From: Rhizobium leguminosarum bv. viciae USDA 2370
Lineage (GTDB): Bacteria; Pseudomonadota; Alphaproteobacteria; Rhizobiales; Rhizobiaceae
Direction of reading: 5' to 3'
Length of the DNA stretch: 64,000 nt
Assembly: GCF_002008365.1 (NCBI RefSeq)
Contig: NZ_MRDL01000046.1
Span: 164,035 to 228,034 of the forward strand
Below, piece after piece: positions 43,681 through 53,292 of the stretch. Both the position numbers and the translations under genes were made by a program. Numbering within the stretch: the stretch's first letter is position 1; each line of letters opens with the position of its first letter. The notes below the pieces were generated by a model. The model saw only the letters and a program-made list of their open reading frames with translations, ran no database searches and was not told where the DNA came from.

Positions 43681-46290
43681 ATGACACTCCCGAGAGCGAC
43701 CTACCGGATACAATTCCGCAACGGCATGACCTTCGATCGCGCCTGCGACCTCGTCCCCTATCTCAAGACGCTCGGCATCAGCCACCTCTACGCCTCGCCG
43801 ATCTTCACCGCCGTCAGCGGTTCGACCCACGGCTATGACGTGACAGACGCCAACGAAATCGACCCGGTGCTCGGCGGCCGGGCCGCATTCGAGCGGCTGG
43901 CGGAAAGCCTTGCATCCGCAGGCATGGGACTGATCCTCGACATCGTGCCGAACCACATGGCGGCCTCGCCGGAAAACGGCTGGTGGCGCGACGTGCTGAT
44001 ATTTGGGCGACAGAGCGCCTATTTCAGCCACTTCGACATCGACTGGAGCGAGCCGCTGACCCTGCCGCAGCTCGGTCAGGACTTCGAGGGAGCACTCGCC
44101 GGTGGCGAGCTTCGCATCGCGCTCGACGAAACGCACGGTAACTTCGCGTTCGGTTATTTTGAGACGCTGTTGCCGCTGAACCCGGCGAGTTACGGAGCGA
44201 TCGCAGATCGGCTCGACGATCCGATTGCCACCAGAATGGCGGAGGCTGCGGCCGTCACCTCCGGCGAGAACTTCAACCGCGCGATGCGCGATATCCTCTT
44301 CGAAGGCGGCGATCGAGCCGCCCTCCAGCAGAAGCTCAATGACGTCTCGGCCGATCGCGATTTCATGAGAAGCCTGCATGAGGGACAGCATTGGCGGCTG
44401 ACGCACTGGAAGACGGCGGCGCGACATCTGAGTTATCGCCGTTTTTTCGAGGTGACCGGACTGGTCGGCACCCGCGTCGAAGATCCCCCGGTGTTCGAGG
44501 ACATGCACCGGCTGGTGATCGAGCTGGTGCGCCATGGCAAAGTGCAGGGCCTGCGCATCGACCATGTCGACGGGCTCGCCGAGCCCAAGGCCTATCTCGA
44601 CAGGTTGCGGGAGGCGGTGGGACCGGACACCTATATCGTCGTCGAAAAGATCCTCGGGGCTAGCGAGGTCCTGCCGGAGAGCTGGCGGGTTGCCGGAACC
44701 ACGGGATATGAATTCATCGCCGCGCTGAGCGAGCTGTTCATCGACGCCGGAGGTCTGCGCATATTGGATGATGCCTATCGCAGGATCGCCGCCGACACGG
44801 GTGATCTCGAGGCGGGCCGGCGAATTGCCAAGCGACTGATGGTCGAACGTAATTTCGCCGGCGAGACCAATAGGCTGGTGTCGATCGCGGCAGGCATCTT
44901 TCCCGAGGCAAAAAGAGACGAGATCGCCACCGCGCTTAGCGAACTGCTGATCACCTTTCCCGTCTACCGCACCTATGGCGACGGTGGCCCGCTTTCCTGG
45001 CAGGATTCAGCGGTGCTGGCGGCGACCGCTTCGCAAGCGATGGCGCTGCTCGACGATCAACGTGCCCTCGACCAGGTTCTGAAGCTTCTCGAAGGCAAGG
45101 TCGAGGGTGACGCGGCCCACGAGTTCCGCATCCGCTTCCAGCAATTGAGCGGGCCGGTGATGGCGAAGGCGACCGAGGATACGCTTTTTTACCGCTATAA
45201 CAGGCTGCTTGCCGCAAACGAAGTGGGCGGTGAACCCGGCAAGGCGCCTGGCGGCCCGGAGGAATTCCACCGCCGCATGGCAGAGCGGGCGCGGCTGCAG
45301 CCGCATGGGCTTTCGACAAGCGCGACCCACGACACCAAACGCGGCGAGGATGCGCGTGCAAGGCTTTATGCGCTGAGCGAGGGCGCGGATGTTTTTGCAC
45401 AGGCGGTCGAGCGGTGGCGAGACATGAACCGGCCGTGGCTGAAGGATCTGCCGGATGGCGCAGCGCCGGAGCCAAATGTCGAATGGATGCTCTATCAGGC
45501 TCTGGCCGGCATCTGGCCGGAAGATTTCGATAGAGGACAGACGGAAGAACTCCGCGAACGCTTCACCGATTACGCCGTCAAGGCCGTGCGCGAGGCGAAA
45601 CTGCGCAGCGACTGGACGGAACAGGATGCCGCTTACGAGGAAACGGCCACGACCTATGCCGCGGCCCTGGTTTCGCCTGATAATGGCGTCTTTCTCGAGG
45701 ATTTCGAAAGGGTGCTGCAGCCCTTCATCGCGGCGGGTTACCTCAACAGCCTGTCGCAGACACTGCTCAAGCTGACGGCCCCCGGCATTCCCGATATCTA
45801 CCAGGGTGCCGAAAGCTTCGACTTCAGCCTCGTCGATCCAGACAACCGCCGACCAGTCGATCATGAGCGGCTGAAAGCATGGCTTGATGAAGCCGGGCCG
45901 ATCGCCAAGCTGCAGGCGGCGGCGTTGAAGCAGCGCATTGTCGGGATCGGCCTGCAGCTGCGCCAGCGGCACGCGGACCTCTTTTCCAGAGGCGACTATC
46001 TGCCGCTGAAGGTGACGGGCGCCCGGCGAGACCACATCCTCGCTTATGCCCGGGTGCACAAGGATGATTTCGCCATCATCGCAGCGCCACGGCTGATGTT
46101 CGGCTGGCTCGACCCCGGCGTGCTCTTTGCCGGCCCGGAATTCTGGGAGGATACGGCGATCGCCGTCCCCTCCCCGCTTCACGGTCTAAAGGCGGACCTG
46201 CTGACCGGAAAGACGATCGAGCCCGGGGGCAGCATCTCGGTCGCCGCCCTGCTCGGGAGCCAGCCGGTCGGGCTGATCACCCCGATCTGA
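43681..46290 (+). CDS. treY: maltooligosyl trehalose synthase
   Basis: 869 residues, GH13 family. It converts the reducing end of maltodextrin into a terminal trehalose unit; TreZ then releases trehalose. Motifs: ATYRIQFRNGMTFDRACDLV (start), LILDIVPNHMA (region I), GLRIDHVDGL with the nucleophile Asp (region II), VVEKILG with the acid/base Glu (region III), and SATHDTKRGEDARARL (region IV). ATG 43681 is the natural start; the open frame to 43579 adds no homology. treZ and glgX are not adjacent, which is unusual because treY normally sits with them. It follows pbpC by 136 bp. Confidence 0.95.
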   Translation: MTLPRATYRIQFRNGMTFDRACDLVPYLKTLGISHLYASPIFTAVSGSTHGYDVTDANEIDPVLGGRAAFERLAESLASAGMGLILDIVPNHMAASPENGWWRDVLIFGRQSAYFSHFDIDWSEPLTLPQLGQDFEGALAGGELRIALDETHGNFAFGYFETLLPLNPASYGAIADRLDDPIATRMAEAAAVTSGENFNRAMRDILFEGGDRAALQQKLNDVSADRDFMRSLHEGQHWRLTHWKTAARHLSYRRFFEVTGLVGTRVEDPPVFEDMHRLVIELVRHGKVQGLRIDHVDGLAEPKAYLDRLREAVGPDTYIVVEKILGASEVLPESWRVAGTTGYEFIAALSELFIDAGGLRILDDAYRRIAADTGDLEAGRRIAKRLMVERNFAGETNRLVSIAAGIFPEAKRDEIATALSELLITFPVYRTYGDGGPLSWQDSAVLAATASQAMALLDDQRALDQVLKLLEGKVEGDAAHEFRIRFQQLSGPVMAKATEDTLFYRYNRLLAANEVGGEPGKAPGGPEEFHRRMAERARLQPHGLSTSATHDTKRGEDARARLYALSEGADVFAQAVERWRDMNRPWLKDLPDGAAPEPNVEWMLYQALAGIWPEDFDRGQTEELRERFTDYAVKAVREAKLRSDWTEQDAAYEETATTYAAALVSPDNGVFLEDFERVLQPFIAAGYLNSLSQTLLKLTAPGIPDIYQGAESFDFSLVDPDNRRPVDHERLKAWLDEAGPIAKLQAAALKQRIVGIGLQLRQRHADLFSRGDYLPLKVTGARRDHILAYARVHKDDFAIIAAPRLMFGWLDPGVLFAGPEFWEDTAIAVPSPLHGLKADLLTGKTIEPGGSISVAALLGSQPVGLITPI

Positions 46291-46330
46291 GGACCAGCCG
46301 TCGCTAAAATCGAGTCCATGAAAATAGTGC

Positions 46331-46361
46331 TTGACCTTCCAGTCGCTGGAAGGTGGATAAG
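46331..46361 (+). promoter_or_regulatory. MerR-type copper promoter with CueR/HmrR box
   Basis: A perfect inverted repeat ACCTTCCAG-N3-CTGGAAGGT (46334-46354) lies between TTGACC (-35, 46331-46336) and GATAAG (-10-like, 46356-46361), a 19-bp spacer. The long spacer with a dyad inside is the mark of MerR-family activation. It precedes the copper ATPase gene, and an HmrR-type regulator gene follows the ATPase. Confidence 0.9.
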
Positions 46362-46397
46362 CCTATCCAACGGCCCTCCGGGGCACAGGAGATAGTC

Positions 46398-48923
46398 ATG
46401 GATATCAAGCACCAGCACGACCACCACCACAGCCACGACGATGGCGATGATCATTGCCATTGCGGCCATGATCAGGAGAAGGCTGCCGATGCCGTGATCC
46501 GTGATCCTGTCTGCGGCATGACCGTCGATCCGCAAGCCGGCAAGCCATCGCTTGAGCATGACGGCCGCACCTATCATTTCTGCTCCGAGGGCTGCCGGAC
46601 GAAGTTTGCGGCGGCACCTGCGGATTATCTGGCCGCGAAGGACGCCGTCTGCGGCATGACCGTCGATCGCTCGACGGCGAAACACTTTCTGAAAGTCGAC
46701 GGTGAAAAGTTCTATTTCTGCTCGGCCGCCTGCCATGCGAAATTCGAAGCCGACCCCTCAGCCTATCGCGACGGCAAGCACCCGCCGGCAAAGCCGGCGC
46801 CGACGGGCACGCTCTACACTTGCCCGATGCATCCCGAAGTCATCAGCGACCGTCCCGGCGACTGCCCGAAATGCGGCATGGCGCTGGAGCCGATGGGCAT
46901 TCCGCCTGCTGACGAAGGTCCGAACCCGGAACTCGTCGATTTCGTCAGGCGGCTCTGGGTCAGCGCCATCCTTGCCGTGCCGCTGCTGGCGCTGAGCATG
47001 GGGCCGATGTTCGGCCTGCCGCTTCGCGAAACGATCGGCGAGCCGCAGGCCACCTACATCGAACTGCTGCTAGCAACGCCGGTGGTGCTCTGGGCAGCCC
47101 TGCCCTTCTTCCGCCGCGCATGGGCGTCTCTCGTCAACCGCAGCCCGAATATGTGGACGCTAATCGGTCTCGGCGTCGGCACCGCCTATGTCTACAGCGT
47201 CGTCGCCACGCTTGTACCCGGCATCTTCCCGATGAGCTTCCATGGCCACGGCGCGGCCGTGCCCGTCTATTTCGAGGCAGCAGCCGTCATCGTCGCGCTC
47301 GTCTTCGTCGGCCAGGTGCTGGAATTGAAAGCGCGCGAACGTACCGGCTCGGCAATCCGCGCTTTGCTCGACCTTGCGCCGAAGACGGCGCGGCGCATCG
47401 ATGCCGACGGCAGCGAGCGCGACGTGCCTGTTGGCGATATCCAGACCGGTGACCAGCTGCGCGTTCGCCCTGGCGAGCGGGTGCCGGTGGATGGCTCCGT
47501 CCTCGAAGGCCAGTCGACCGTCGACGAATCGATGATATCAGGCGAGCCCCTGCCTCTGGAGAAGTCGAAAGGCGACCCGCTGACCGGTGGCACGATCAAC
47601 AAGAACGGCACCTTCGTCATGGCCGCCGAAAAGGTCGGCGCAGATATGGTGCTGTCGCGCATCGTCGACATGGTCGCCAAGGCGCAACGCTCGCGGGCGC
47701 CGATCCAGGGCGCCGTCGACCGGGTGTCGGCCGTCTTCGTGCCGGCGGTGGTCGCTGCTGCCATCCTTGCCTTCCTTGTCTGGGCCGCGATCGGGCCCGA
47801 GCCGCGCATGGCGAATGCACTGCTAGCCGCCGTCGCCGTTCTGATCATCGCCTGCCCTTGTGCGCTCGGCCTGGCAACGCCAATGTCGATCATGATCGCC
47901 ACCGGGCGCGGCGCGCAGGAAGGCGTGCTGATCAAGGATGCCGAAGCGCTTGAGCGCTTTTCCAAGGTCGACACGCTGATCGTCGACAAGACCGGCACGC
48001 TGACTGAAGGCAAGCCGAAGCTTACCGATGTCATCGCCTTCGGTGGGGTCGGCGAAGACCGGCTGCTGTCGCTGGCGGCAAGCCTGGAGCGCGGCTCCGA
48101 ACATCCGCTGGCCGAAGCGATCGTTTCCGGCGCCGAGGAGCGCGGCGTCCCCTTCGTGGAGGTCACCGGTTTCGAGGCAAAGACCGGCAAGGGCGTTCAG
48201 GGCCGTGCCGGCGGCACGACGGTGGCGCTCGGCAATGCCGCGATGCTTACCGATCTCGGCATTGATCCGGCGGTACTTGCCGAGAAGACCGAGGCCCTGC
48301 GCGGCGCCGGCAAGACGGTGATGTTCGTGGTGTTCGATGGCGCGCTTGCCGGTCTCGTCGCCGTTGCCGACCGCATCAAGCCGACGACAACAGCCGCCAT
48401 CAAGGCACTGCACGACAGCGGGTTGAAGATCATCATGGCGACCGGCGACAACGAGCGCACGGCGCGTGCGGTGGCAAAAAGCCTCGGCATCGACGAGGTT
48501 CGCGCCGATGTGCTTCCGGAAGGCAAGAAGGCGCTGATCGACGAATTGCGTAGCAAGGGCGCCATCATCGCCATGGCCGGCGACGGCGTCAACGACGCCC
48601 CGGCGCTCGCCGCCGCCGATGTTGGCATCGCCATGGGGACCGGCGCCGACGTCGCGATGGAAAGCGCCGGCATCACATTGGTGAAGGGCGACCTGAACGG
48701 CATCGTCAGGGCACGGCGGCTGGCGGAGGCGACGATGCAAAACATCCGCCAGAATCTCGGCTTCGCCTTCGGCTATAATGCACTTGGCGTGCCGATCGCG
48801 GCCGGCGTGCTCTATCCGATCTTCGGGCTGCTGCTTTCGCCGATGATCGCCGCAGCAGCAATGAGCCTCTCGTCCGTTTCGGTCATATCAAATGCGCTGA
48901 GACTGCGCTTTGCAAAATTATAG
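46398..48923 (+). CDS. copper-exporting P1B-type ATPase
   Basis: 841 residues. The N-terminus is His-rich ([20 protein letters not shown]), followed by two YHS-type metal domains (VCGMTVDPQ and VCGMTVDRS, each ending FCSEGC/FCSAAC) and a heavy-metal-binding element TCPMHPEV...CPKCGMAL; no classical CxxC HMA domain. The membrane ATPase has the ion-site CPC (Cys486-Pro-Cys488), the phosphorylated Asp530 in [11 protein letters not shown], and SEHPLAEAI and [15 protein letters not shown] and the HMBD/YHS layout mark Cu(I)/Ag(I) export. I start at ATG 46398 with AGGAGA upstream, inside a longer frame from 46353. Usual names are copA/actP; I leave the symbol open. Confidence 0.93.
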   Translation: MDIKHQHDHHHSHDDGDDHCHCGHDQEKAADAVIRDPVCGMTVDPQAGKPSLEHDGRTYHFCSEGCRTKFAAAPADYLAAKDAVCGMTVDRSTAKHFLKVDGEKFYFCSAACHAKFEADPSAYRDGKHPPAKPAPTGTLYTCPMHPEVISDRPGDCPKCGMALEPMGIPPADEGPNPELVDFVRRLWVSAILAVPLLALSMGPMFGLPLRETIGEPQATYIELLLATPVVLWAALPFFRRAWASLVNRSPNMWTLIGLGVGTAYVYSVVATLVPGIFPMSFHGHGAAVPVYFEAAAVIVALVFVGQVLELKARERTGSAIRALLDLAPKTARRIDADGSERDVPVGDIQTGDQLRVRPGERVPVDGSVLEGQSTVDESMISGEPLPLEKSKGDPLTGGTINKNGTFVMAAEKVGADMVLSRIVDMVAKAQRSRAPIQGAVDRVSAVFVPAVVAAAILAFLVWAAIGPEPRMANALLAAVAVLIIACPCALGLATPMSIMIATGRGAQEGVLIKDAEALERFSKVDTLIVDKTGTLTEGKPKLTDVIAFGGVGEDRLLSLAASLERGSEHPLAEAIVSGAEERGVPFVEVTGFEAKTGKGVQGRAGGTTVALGNAAMLTDLGIDPAVLAEKTEALRGAGKTVMFVVFDGALAGLVAVADRIKPTTTAAIKALHDSGLKIIMATGDNERTARAVAKSLGIDEVRADVLPEGKKALIDELRSKGAIIAMAGDGVNDAPALAAADVGIAMGTGADVAMESAGITLVKGDLNGIVRARRLAEATMQNIRQNLGFAFGYNALGVPIAAGVLYPIFGLLLSPMIAAAAMSLSSVSVISNALRLRFAKL

Positions 48924-48932
48924 GAGATGGCG

Positions 48933-49322
48933 ATGAATATCGGCGAAGCATCGGAACGGTCCGGCCTGCCTTCGAAGACGATCCGCTACTACGAGGATAT
49001 TGGCCTCATCCGCCCCGAAAGGGGCGGAAACGGCTATCGCGACTATGCCGCAACCGACGTTCACAAGCTGCGCTTCCTGCAGCGCTCGCGCGGCCTCGGC
49101 TTTTCCGTCGAAGAATGCCGGCAATTGCTGGCGCTCTATGAGGACAAGGACCGGGCGAGTGCCGACGTCAAGGATATCGCTCAGACAAAGCTTGCCGAGA
49201 TCGATCGCAAGATCCGCGAGCTGACGGAGCTGCGCCGGACGCTTGAGCACCTCGTGCATGCCTGCCACGGCAACGACAGGCCGGACTGTCCGATCCTCGA
49301 AGAGCTTTCGGGCGGCGGCTGA
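48933..49322 (+). CDS. hmrR: copper-responsive MerR-family activator (CueR/HmrR)
   Basis: 129 residues. The N-terminal HTH is MNIGEASERSGLPSKTIRYY, the dimer helix is about 80-108, and the metal loop ends CHGNDRPDC, giving Cys111 and Cys119 with the same spacing as the Cu(I)-binding pair of CueR; Ser76 lies at the monovalent-metal position. AGGAG at 48922-48926 fits ATG 48933 (an ATG at 48927 is too close). Its stop is preceded by the ATPase and it should bind the operator at 46334-46354, forming a positive copper-response loop on its own operon. Confidence 0.9.
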   Translation: MNIGEASERSGLPSKTIRYYEDIGLIRPERGGNGYRDYAATDVHKLRFLQRSRGLGFSVEECRQLLALYEDKDRASADVKDIAQTKLAEIDRKIRELTELRRTLEHLVHACHGNDRPDCPILEELSGGG

Positions 49323-49341
49323 CCATTTCAGGCGACCTGCA

Positions 49342-49647
49342 TCAGGAAAGCTGTGGCATGTTCTGGTTGGCTGCCGGCGAGGGTGCCCGCTCGTCAGGCT
49401 CCTCGTCTTCGCCGTCGTCCAGCACCCCGTCATCCAGCCTATGCTTGATCGCCAGCGCGTAGATCACGTCGAGAATATTGCGGTCTCTGAGATGAGGATC
49501 CATCAGGGCGAGAAGCGAGGCTCGGACGATCTTCTTGCTGGTGGCCTTCGGACAACGCGCCTTGACGAAATCATAGAGCGCCTCATCCGTCAGCCCTTCC
49601 ATGGCGCCGTCCACGAGAGCTTCGTAGACCCGCTTCTTTTCCTTCAT
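49342..49647 (-). CDS. conserved hypothetical protein
   Basis: 101 residues, soluble and mostly helical (MKEKKRVYEALVDGAMEGLT and ASKKIVRASLLALMDPHLRD regions), acidic and low-complexity at the C-terminus. GGGGGAA lies before the ATG. No domain that I recognise. It is convergent with hmrR with 19 bp between the stops. Codon use matches the neighbours, so I think it is real; function unknown. Confidence 0.65.
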   Translation of the reverse strand: MKEKKRVYEALVDGAMEGLTDEALYDFVKARCPKATSKKIVRASLLALMDPHLRDRNILDVIYALAIKHRLDDGVLDDGEDEEPDERAPSPAANQNMPQLS

Positions 49648-49834
49648 TCTTTATTTTCCCCCGCAAATCAGCGGCGTCATGATCTGTCATGTAATTGTCA
49701 TAAACAATTGGGGATTTGAGGCGCTGGTCCGCTTGAGAAGACTATTTTCATGATGATCCGGCGACGATCTTCGGCCCGCATGATTTTTTTACCGCGCCGG
49801 GAATAAAACCCGCCGCACTTGCGTATACTCAATC

Positions 49835-50374
49835 ATGGAACGCAAAGAACGCCCCTTCGACGTCATCGGACAGCTTGCAGCGCTGAGGCGCTACGCTCGC
49901 TCGCTGGTGCGCAATTCGGACGAGGCGGAGGATCTGGTGCATGATGCGCTGGTGCGCGCCTTCGAGAAGCGAAAGAGCTTCCGCAGCGGCGGCAACCTGC
50001 GCACCTGGCTGCTCTCCATCCTGCACAATGCCCATATCGATCGTCTTCGCCGGAACCGATCGCTGACGCGCCGCCACGATGAGGCGGCTGTCGAAGCCGA
50101 GCAGTCGCTTCCGGCCGGCCAGGAACACGCCGTGCGCCTGCAGCAGGTGCGTGACGCCTTCTTCGACCTCCCGGAGGAACAGCGCGAGGCGCTGCACCTC
50201 GTCGCGATCGAAGACCTTTCCTACCAGGAAGCCGCCCAGGCGCTCGGCATTCCCGTGGGGACGCTGATGTCGCGCATCTCCCGCGCGCGCGCTCAACTGC
50301 GCGAATTCGAGGAGAAGACGCCGCGGGTTTCGCATCTGAGAATCATCGGAGGGAACGGCAATGAAAGCAATTGA
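49835..50374 (+). CDS. ECF-subfamily RNA polymerase sigma factor
   Basis: 179 residues with sigma-70 regions 2 (about 15-80: LRRYARSLVRNSDEAEDLVH, ALVRAFEKRKSF, RTWLLSILHNAHID) and 4 (about 110-160: DLPEEQREALHLVAIEDLSY, then ALGIPVGTLMSRISRARAQL), and no region 3, the ECF definition. No Shine-Dalgarno precedes ATG 49835, but TATACT sits at 49824-49829, so the transcript may be nearly leaderless. It overlaps the anti-sigma gene by 14 bases. Its regulon is unknown. Confidence 0.9.
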   Translation: MERKERPFDVIGQLAALRRYARSLVRNSDEAEDLVHDALVRAFEKRKSFRSGGNLRTWLLSILHNAHIDRLRRNRSLTRRHDEAAVEAEQSLPAGQEHAVRLQQVRDAFFDLPEEQREALHLVAIEDLSYQEAAQALGIPVGTLMSRISRARAQLREFEEKTPRVSHLRIIGGNGNESN

Positions 50375-51128
50375 TCCGATCCTCGATGCCGATCTTAACG
50401 CCTATGTCGATGGCGAGCTCGATGTCGCTCGTCGCATCCAGGTGGAATCCTATCTTTCCGAGAATCCGGCGATTGCCGCCAAGGTCATGGCCGACCTCAG
50501 CGTGAGGGGCGAACTGCGTCTGGCGCTGGCCGGCGAAAGTGCCTTTGGCCGCCCCGAGACCCGCGATGCCGCCCGGCGGCTGGAACGTGGCCTTTCCTAT
50601 GGCCGCATCTTCCATTCCATGCAGCGCGTTGCCGCCGTCGGCATTCTGATCGCCGCCGGCTGGGTGGCGCACAATTCCTTCGGCGCCTTCTCGGCGACTG
50701 AGGTGGTGGCATCGGTTCCGGCACCCGCCTATGTCGAGGATGCCGTCCGCGCCTATCAGACCGCCGCTCTGCGCCAATCGATGCCTCCGCAGACGCCGGC
50801 CAGCTATAGCGCTGACGATATTCGCGCCGCCACCGCGATCGTGATGCCCGAACTGCCTAGGGATTGGAAGGTCGCCGACGTGCAGATCTTCCCGTCCGAA
50901 TTCGGCCCCAGCGTCGAGATGGCGATCGAACAAGCAGATGGAAAGCGACTGTCGCTTTTTGCCGTCCGTCCGGGCGCCTTCGAGGTCAAGCCGGTCAGTC
51001 ATCTCACGCTGGAAAAAGCGGAAGCCGCCTATTGGCAGATCGGCGAGGTCGCTTATGCGCTGATCGCCGACGATAGCGGTCTCAATCTCGACCAGGCGGC
51101 CGAACGGCTCGCCCGCTCGCTCTATTAA
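50361..51128 (+). CDS. membrane anti-sigma factor
   Basis: 255 residues. The N-terminal cytoplasmic part (LNAYVDGELDVARRIQVESY, NPAIAAKVMADL) matches the COG5662-type anti-sigma domain, but I see no His-x3-Cys-x2-Cys zinc motif. One membrane segment is at about residues 90-106 (RVAAVGILIAAGWVAHNSF); the rest is periplasmic and mentions no known fold. It overlaps the sigma gene and should hold that sigma at the membrane until an envelope signal releases it. Confidence 0.85.
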   Translation: MKAIDPILDADLNAYVDGELDVARRIQVESYLSENPAIAAKVMADLSVRGELRLALAGESAFGRPETRDAARRLERGLSYGRIFHSMQRVAAVGILIAAGWVAHNSFGAFSATEVVASVPAPAYVEDAVRAYQTAALRQSMPPQTPASYSADDIRAATAIVMPELPRDWKVADVQIFPSEFGPSVEMAIEQADGKRLSLFAVRPGAFEVKPVSHLTLEKAEAAYWQIGEVAYALIADDSGLNLDQAAERLARSLY

Positions 51129-51148
51129 TTCAAACCGAGGAGATCAGC

Positions 51149-51859
51149 ATGAACCCGATCAATCCCCGCTACGGCGCCGTCGCCGGCTCCCAGGCCCTCT
51201 TCGACGAAGGCCTGCGCCAGCATATGCTGCGCGTCTACAACTATATGGCTCTCGGCCTCGTCATAACAGGCCTCGTCGCCTTTGTCGTCGGCTCGACGCC
51301 GGCACTCTACGTCCCGATCTTCGGCTCGCCGCTGAAGTGGGTGGTGATGCTTGCCCCGCTCGCCTTCGTCTTCTTCTTCTCGTTCAAGATCCAGACGATG
51401 TCGGCCAGCACCGCTCAGATCACCTTCTGGGCCTTCTGCGCCGTGATGGGCCTGTCGCTCGCTTCCGTCTTCCTGGTCTTCACCGGGATGAGCATCGCGC
51501 GGACCTTCTTCATCACCGCCACGATGTTCGGCGCCACCAGCCTCTACGGCTATGCGACGAAGCGCGATCTCTCGCGCATGGGCTCGTTCCTGATGATGGG
51601 CCTCTTCGGCGTCATCATCGCCTCGGTCGTCAACATCTTCCTGGGTTCAAGCGCGCTGCAGTTTGCGATCTCGGTAATCGGCATCGTCGTCTTCGTCGGT
51701 CTCACCGCTTACGACACGCAGAACATCAAGGAACAGTATTCGGAAAACTTTGATCAGGAATCGAACCAGAAGCTTGCCGTCTTCGGTGCGCTCTCGCTCT
51801 ACCTGAACTTCGTCAACATCTTCCAGCTTCTGCTCAACTTCACCGGCGAGCGGGAATAG
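51149..51859 (+). CDS. Bax inhibitor-1 / YccA family membrane protein
   Basis: 236 residues, seven hydrophobic segments after a soluble N-terminus of about 30 residues. The family pattern RVYNYMALGLVITGLVAF at the start, SLYGYATKRDLSRMGSFL in the middle, and YDTQNIKEQYSEN near the C-terminus (the conserved Asp of the pH-sensitive site) are visible. Bacterial members conduct or modulate Ca2+ leak, or act on FtsH-dependent quality control. It lies 20 bp after the anti-sigma gene, so it is probably co-transcribed. Confidence 0.9.
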   Translation: MNPINPRYGAVAGSQALFDEGLRQHMLRVYNYMALGLVITGLVAFVVGSTPALYVPIFGSPLKWVVMLAPLAFVFFFSFKIQTMSASTAQITFWAFCAVMGLSLASVFLVFTGMSIARTFFITATMFGATSLYGYATKRDLSRMGSFLMMGLFGVIIASVVNIFLGSSALQFAISVIGIVVFVGLTAYDTQNIKEQYSENFDQESNQKLAVFGALSLYLNFVNIFQLLLNFTGERE

Positions 51860-51947
51860 GACTGCGCTTCTGGGGGCAAAGGAAGCGCAAGAGCGCCTGG
51901 TCTGCAGTCTGTGACAGGATGGCGGACTGGGTGCTCACCTAAAGGAG

Positions 51948-51977
51948 ACGGCCGGGCCAACGCCCGGCCGTTTTCGT
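51948..51977 (+). terminator. Rho-independent terminator after the BI-1-like gene
   Basis: Perfect 10-bp stem ACGGCCGGGC / GCCCGGCCGT with a 4-base loop, followed by TTTCGTTT. It ends the sigma/anti-sigma/BI-1 unit and sits at the convergence point with the DUF1612-type gene; the minus strand has CTCCTTT beyond the stem and may also stop. Confidence 0.88.
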
Positions 51978-51978
51978 T

Positions 51979-53112
51979 TCAGATGATACCCCAGGCGCGA
52001 TAGCGGCCCCGGCCGGTAATTTCACGAATGCCGATCTCATTGACGAGATTCAGCGCACCGCGCGGCGTGATGCGCAAATGACGGGCGATCATCGCCGCCG
52101 AGACCATTGGCCGCGACAGAATGAAATCGGCAAGCTCCGGCAGGCTGCTGTTCGAACGGCGGCCGCGAAAGCGCAGCTCCATCTGCGTGCGCGCCAGCGA
52201 CAGACGATCGATTTCCTTGAGGCCGGCCACAGCACCCAGATGCATCGCCTCCAGAAAGGCTTGCAGCCGCGTGGCGCGATCGCGCGCCCGACGACGCTCG
52301 TGGCGCACCAGCTTCAGCCCGCCGTAAAAAGAAAACAGATGCGAGGCGACCTTGCCGCGGGCGCGCAGATGGCTTGCGACCAGAAGCCCACCGAGCCAGT
52401 GCTGACGCCGCAACGGCTCGATCCTTTCCCAGGCTTCGAAGAGGATGATGGCGCCGAGAACTGGTGGCAAGCTATCGGCCAATGGCTGGACGCTTCGCCA
52501 CTCCGTAAGCCGCTGTTCCTCGTCCCACTCGTCGTCACCGAGCAAACCGAGAGGATCTTCGTTGCGCCTTGCCGGGGTAACGGCGGCCGTCTCGCTTGCC
52601 GGCGTTTTCCCGGCATGGATATCGAGCAGCTTCTGCGAGCGGGCAAGAAGCGCATCGATCTCCGCCATCTCGGCAGCGAGCGGCCCGTCCTCATCCTCAC
52701 CTTCTCCGTCGGACTCAACCGGAACTGCCAGGCTCTTCGCTTCCTGTGCTTTCCCCTCCCCTTCCCCGCCGGTCGCAGTCAGCGTCGCAAGGCCCGAGAC
52801 GCCAAGTGCCCAGGAGGGGTCGCCGGTCCAGATGCGCCGACGTGCCCGCAGCACGGAATGGGCGATCGTCAGTTCGTGGGTGGGAGCGCGGCTATCCATA
52901 TGCGCATCATGCAAAACGAGATCCTCGACATGCACGAGTTCGCCGGCCACCCAGAGCGCGCCGGCGGCGTCGAAGAAATGGCTGCGTTCAGCAAATCCCT
53001 CGCCGACCACCGAGCGTAACACCCGCTCGTCCAGCCGAGCCACCGCATCCTCCGCCGCGGCAATGGAGGGAAGCAGGGTCTGAAGCATTGCACCGTCGAT
53101 ATCGTAGCGCAT
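51979..53112 (-). CDS. DUF1612 / HTH_DUF1612 protein (RHE_PE00001-type)
   Basis: 377 residues. N-terminal region: MLQTLLPSIAAAEDAVARLD, FFDAAGALWVAGELVHVEDL, LHDAHMDSRAPTHELTIAHS, then an acidic linker (EGEDEDGPLAAE), a helical middle (LFEAWERIEPLRRQHWLGGL) and a C-terminal winged-helix-like segment (MIARHLRITPRGALNLVNEI). This is the DUF1612 plus HTH_DUF1612 architecture found next to rhizobial repABC cassettes. Function unproven; it may be a DNA-binding or Fic-like regulator. It lies 180 bp after repC on the same strand. Confidence 0.8.
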   Translation of the reverse strand: MRYDIDGAMLQTLLPSIAAAEDAVARLDERVLRSVVGEGFAERSHFFDAAGALWVAGELVHVEDLVLHDAHMDSRAPTHELTIAHSVLRARRRIWTGDPSWALGVSGLATLTATGGEGEGKAQEAKSLAVPVESDGEGEDEDGPLAAEMAEIDALLARSQKLLDIHAGKTPASETAAVTPARRNEDPLGLLGDDEWDEEQRLTEWRSVQPLADSLPPVLGAIILFEAWERIEPLRRQHWLGGLLVASHLRARGKVASHLFSFYGGLKLVRHERRRARDRATRLQAFLEAMHLGAVAGLKEIDRLSLARTQMELRFRGRRSNSSLPELADFILSRPMVSAAMIARHLRITPRGALNLVNEIGIREITGRGRYRAWGII

Positions 53113-53292
53113 TGTTAAGCTTTACGGTTTTTCACAAATGGAAGCAAAATAGGTGTTTCCTTCCGCCATGTATGACATGGTTAATGGTGTATTTCAACAA
53201 AAGTCGAGGGAAGGAAGCCGTTGAGATGGCAGATCGACCGGCCGCATATCCTTCTAACCGTCGCAGCTGGCGCGAAGCTTTTTCATAGCCGT

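Noticed and set aside
52596-53288. 230-residue plus-strand frame ending in a short peptide after the DUF1612-type gene
   Set aside because: Mostly antisense to the DUF1612-type gene; the 20-residue end after an ATG at 53226 is too short to support.
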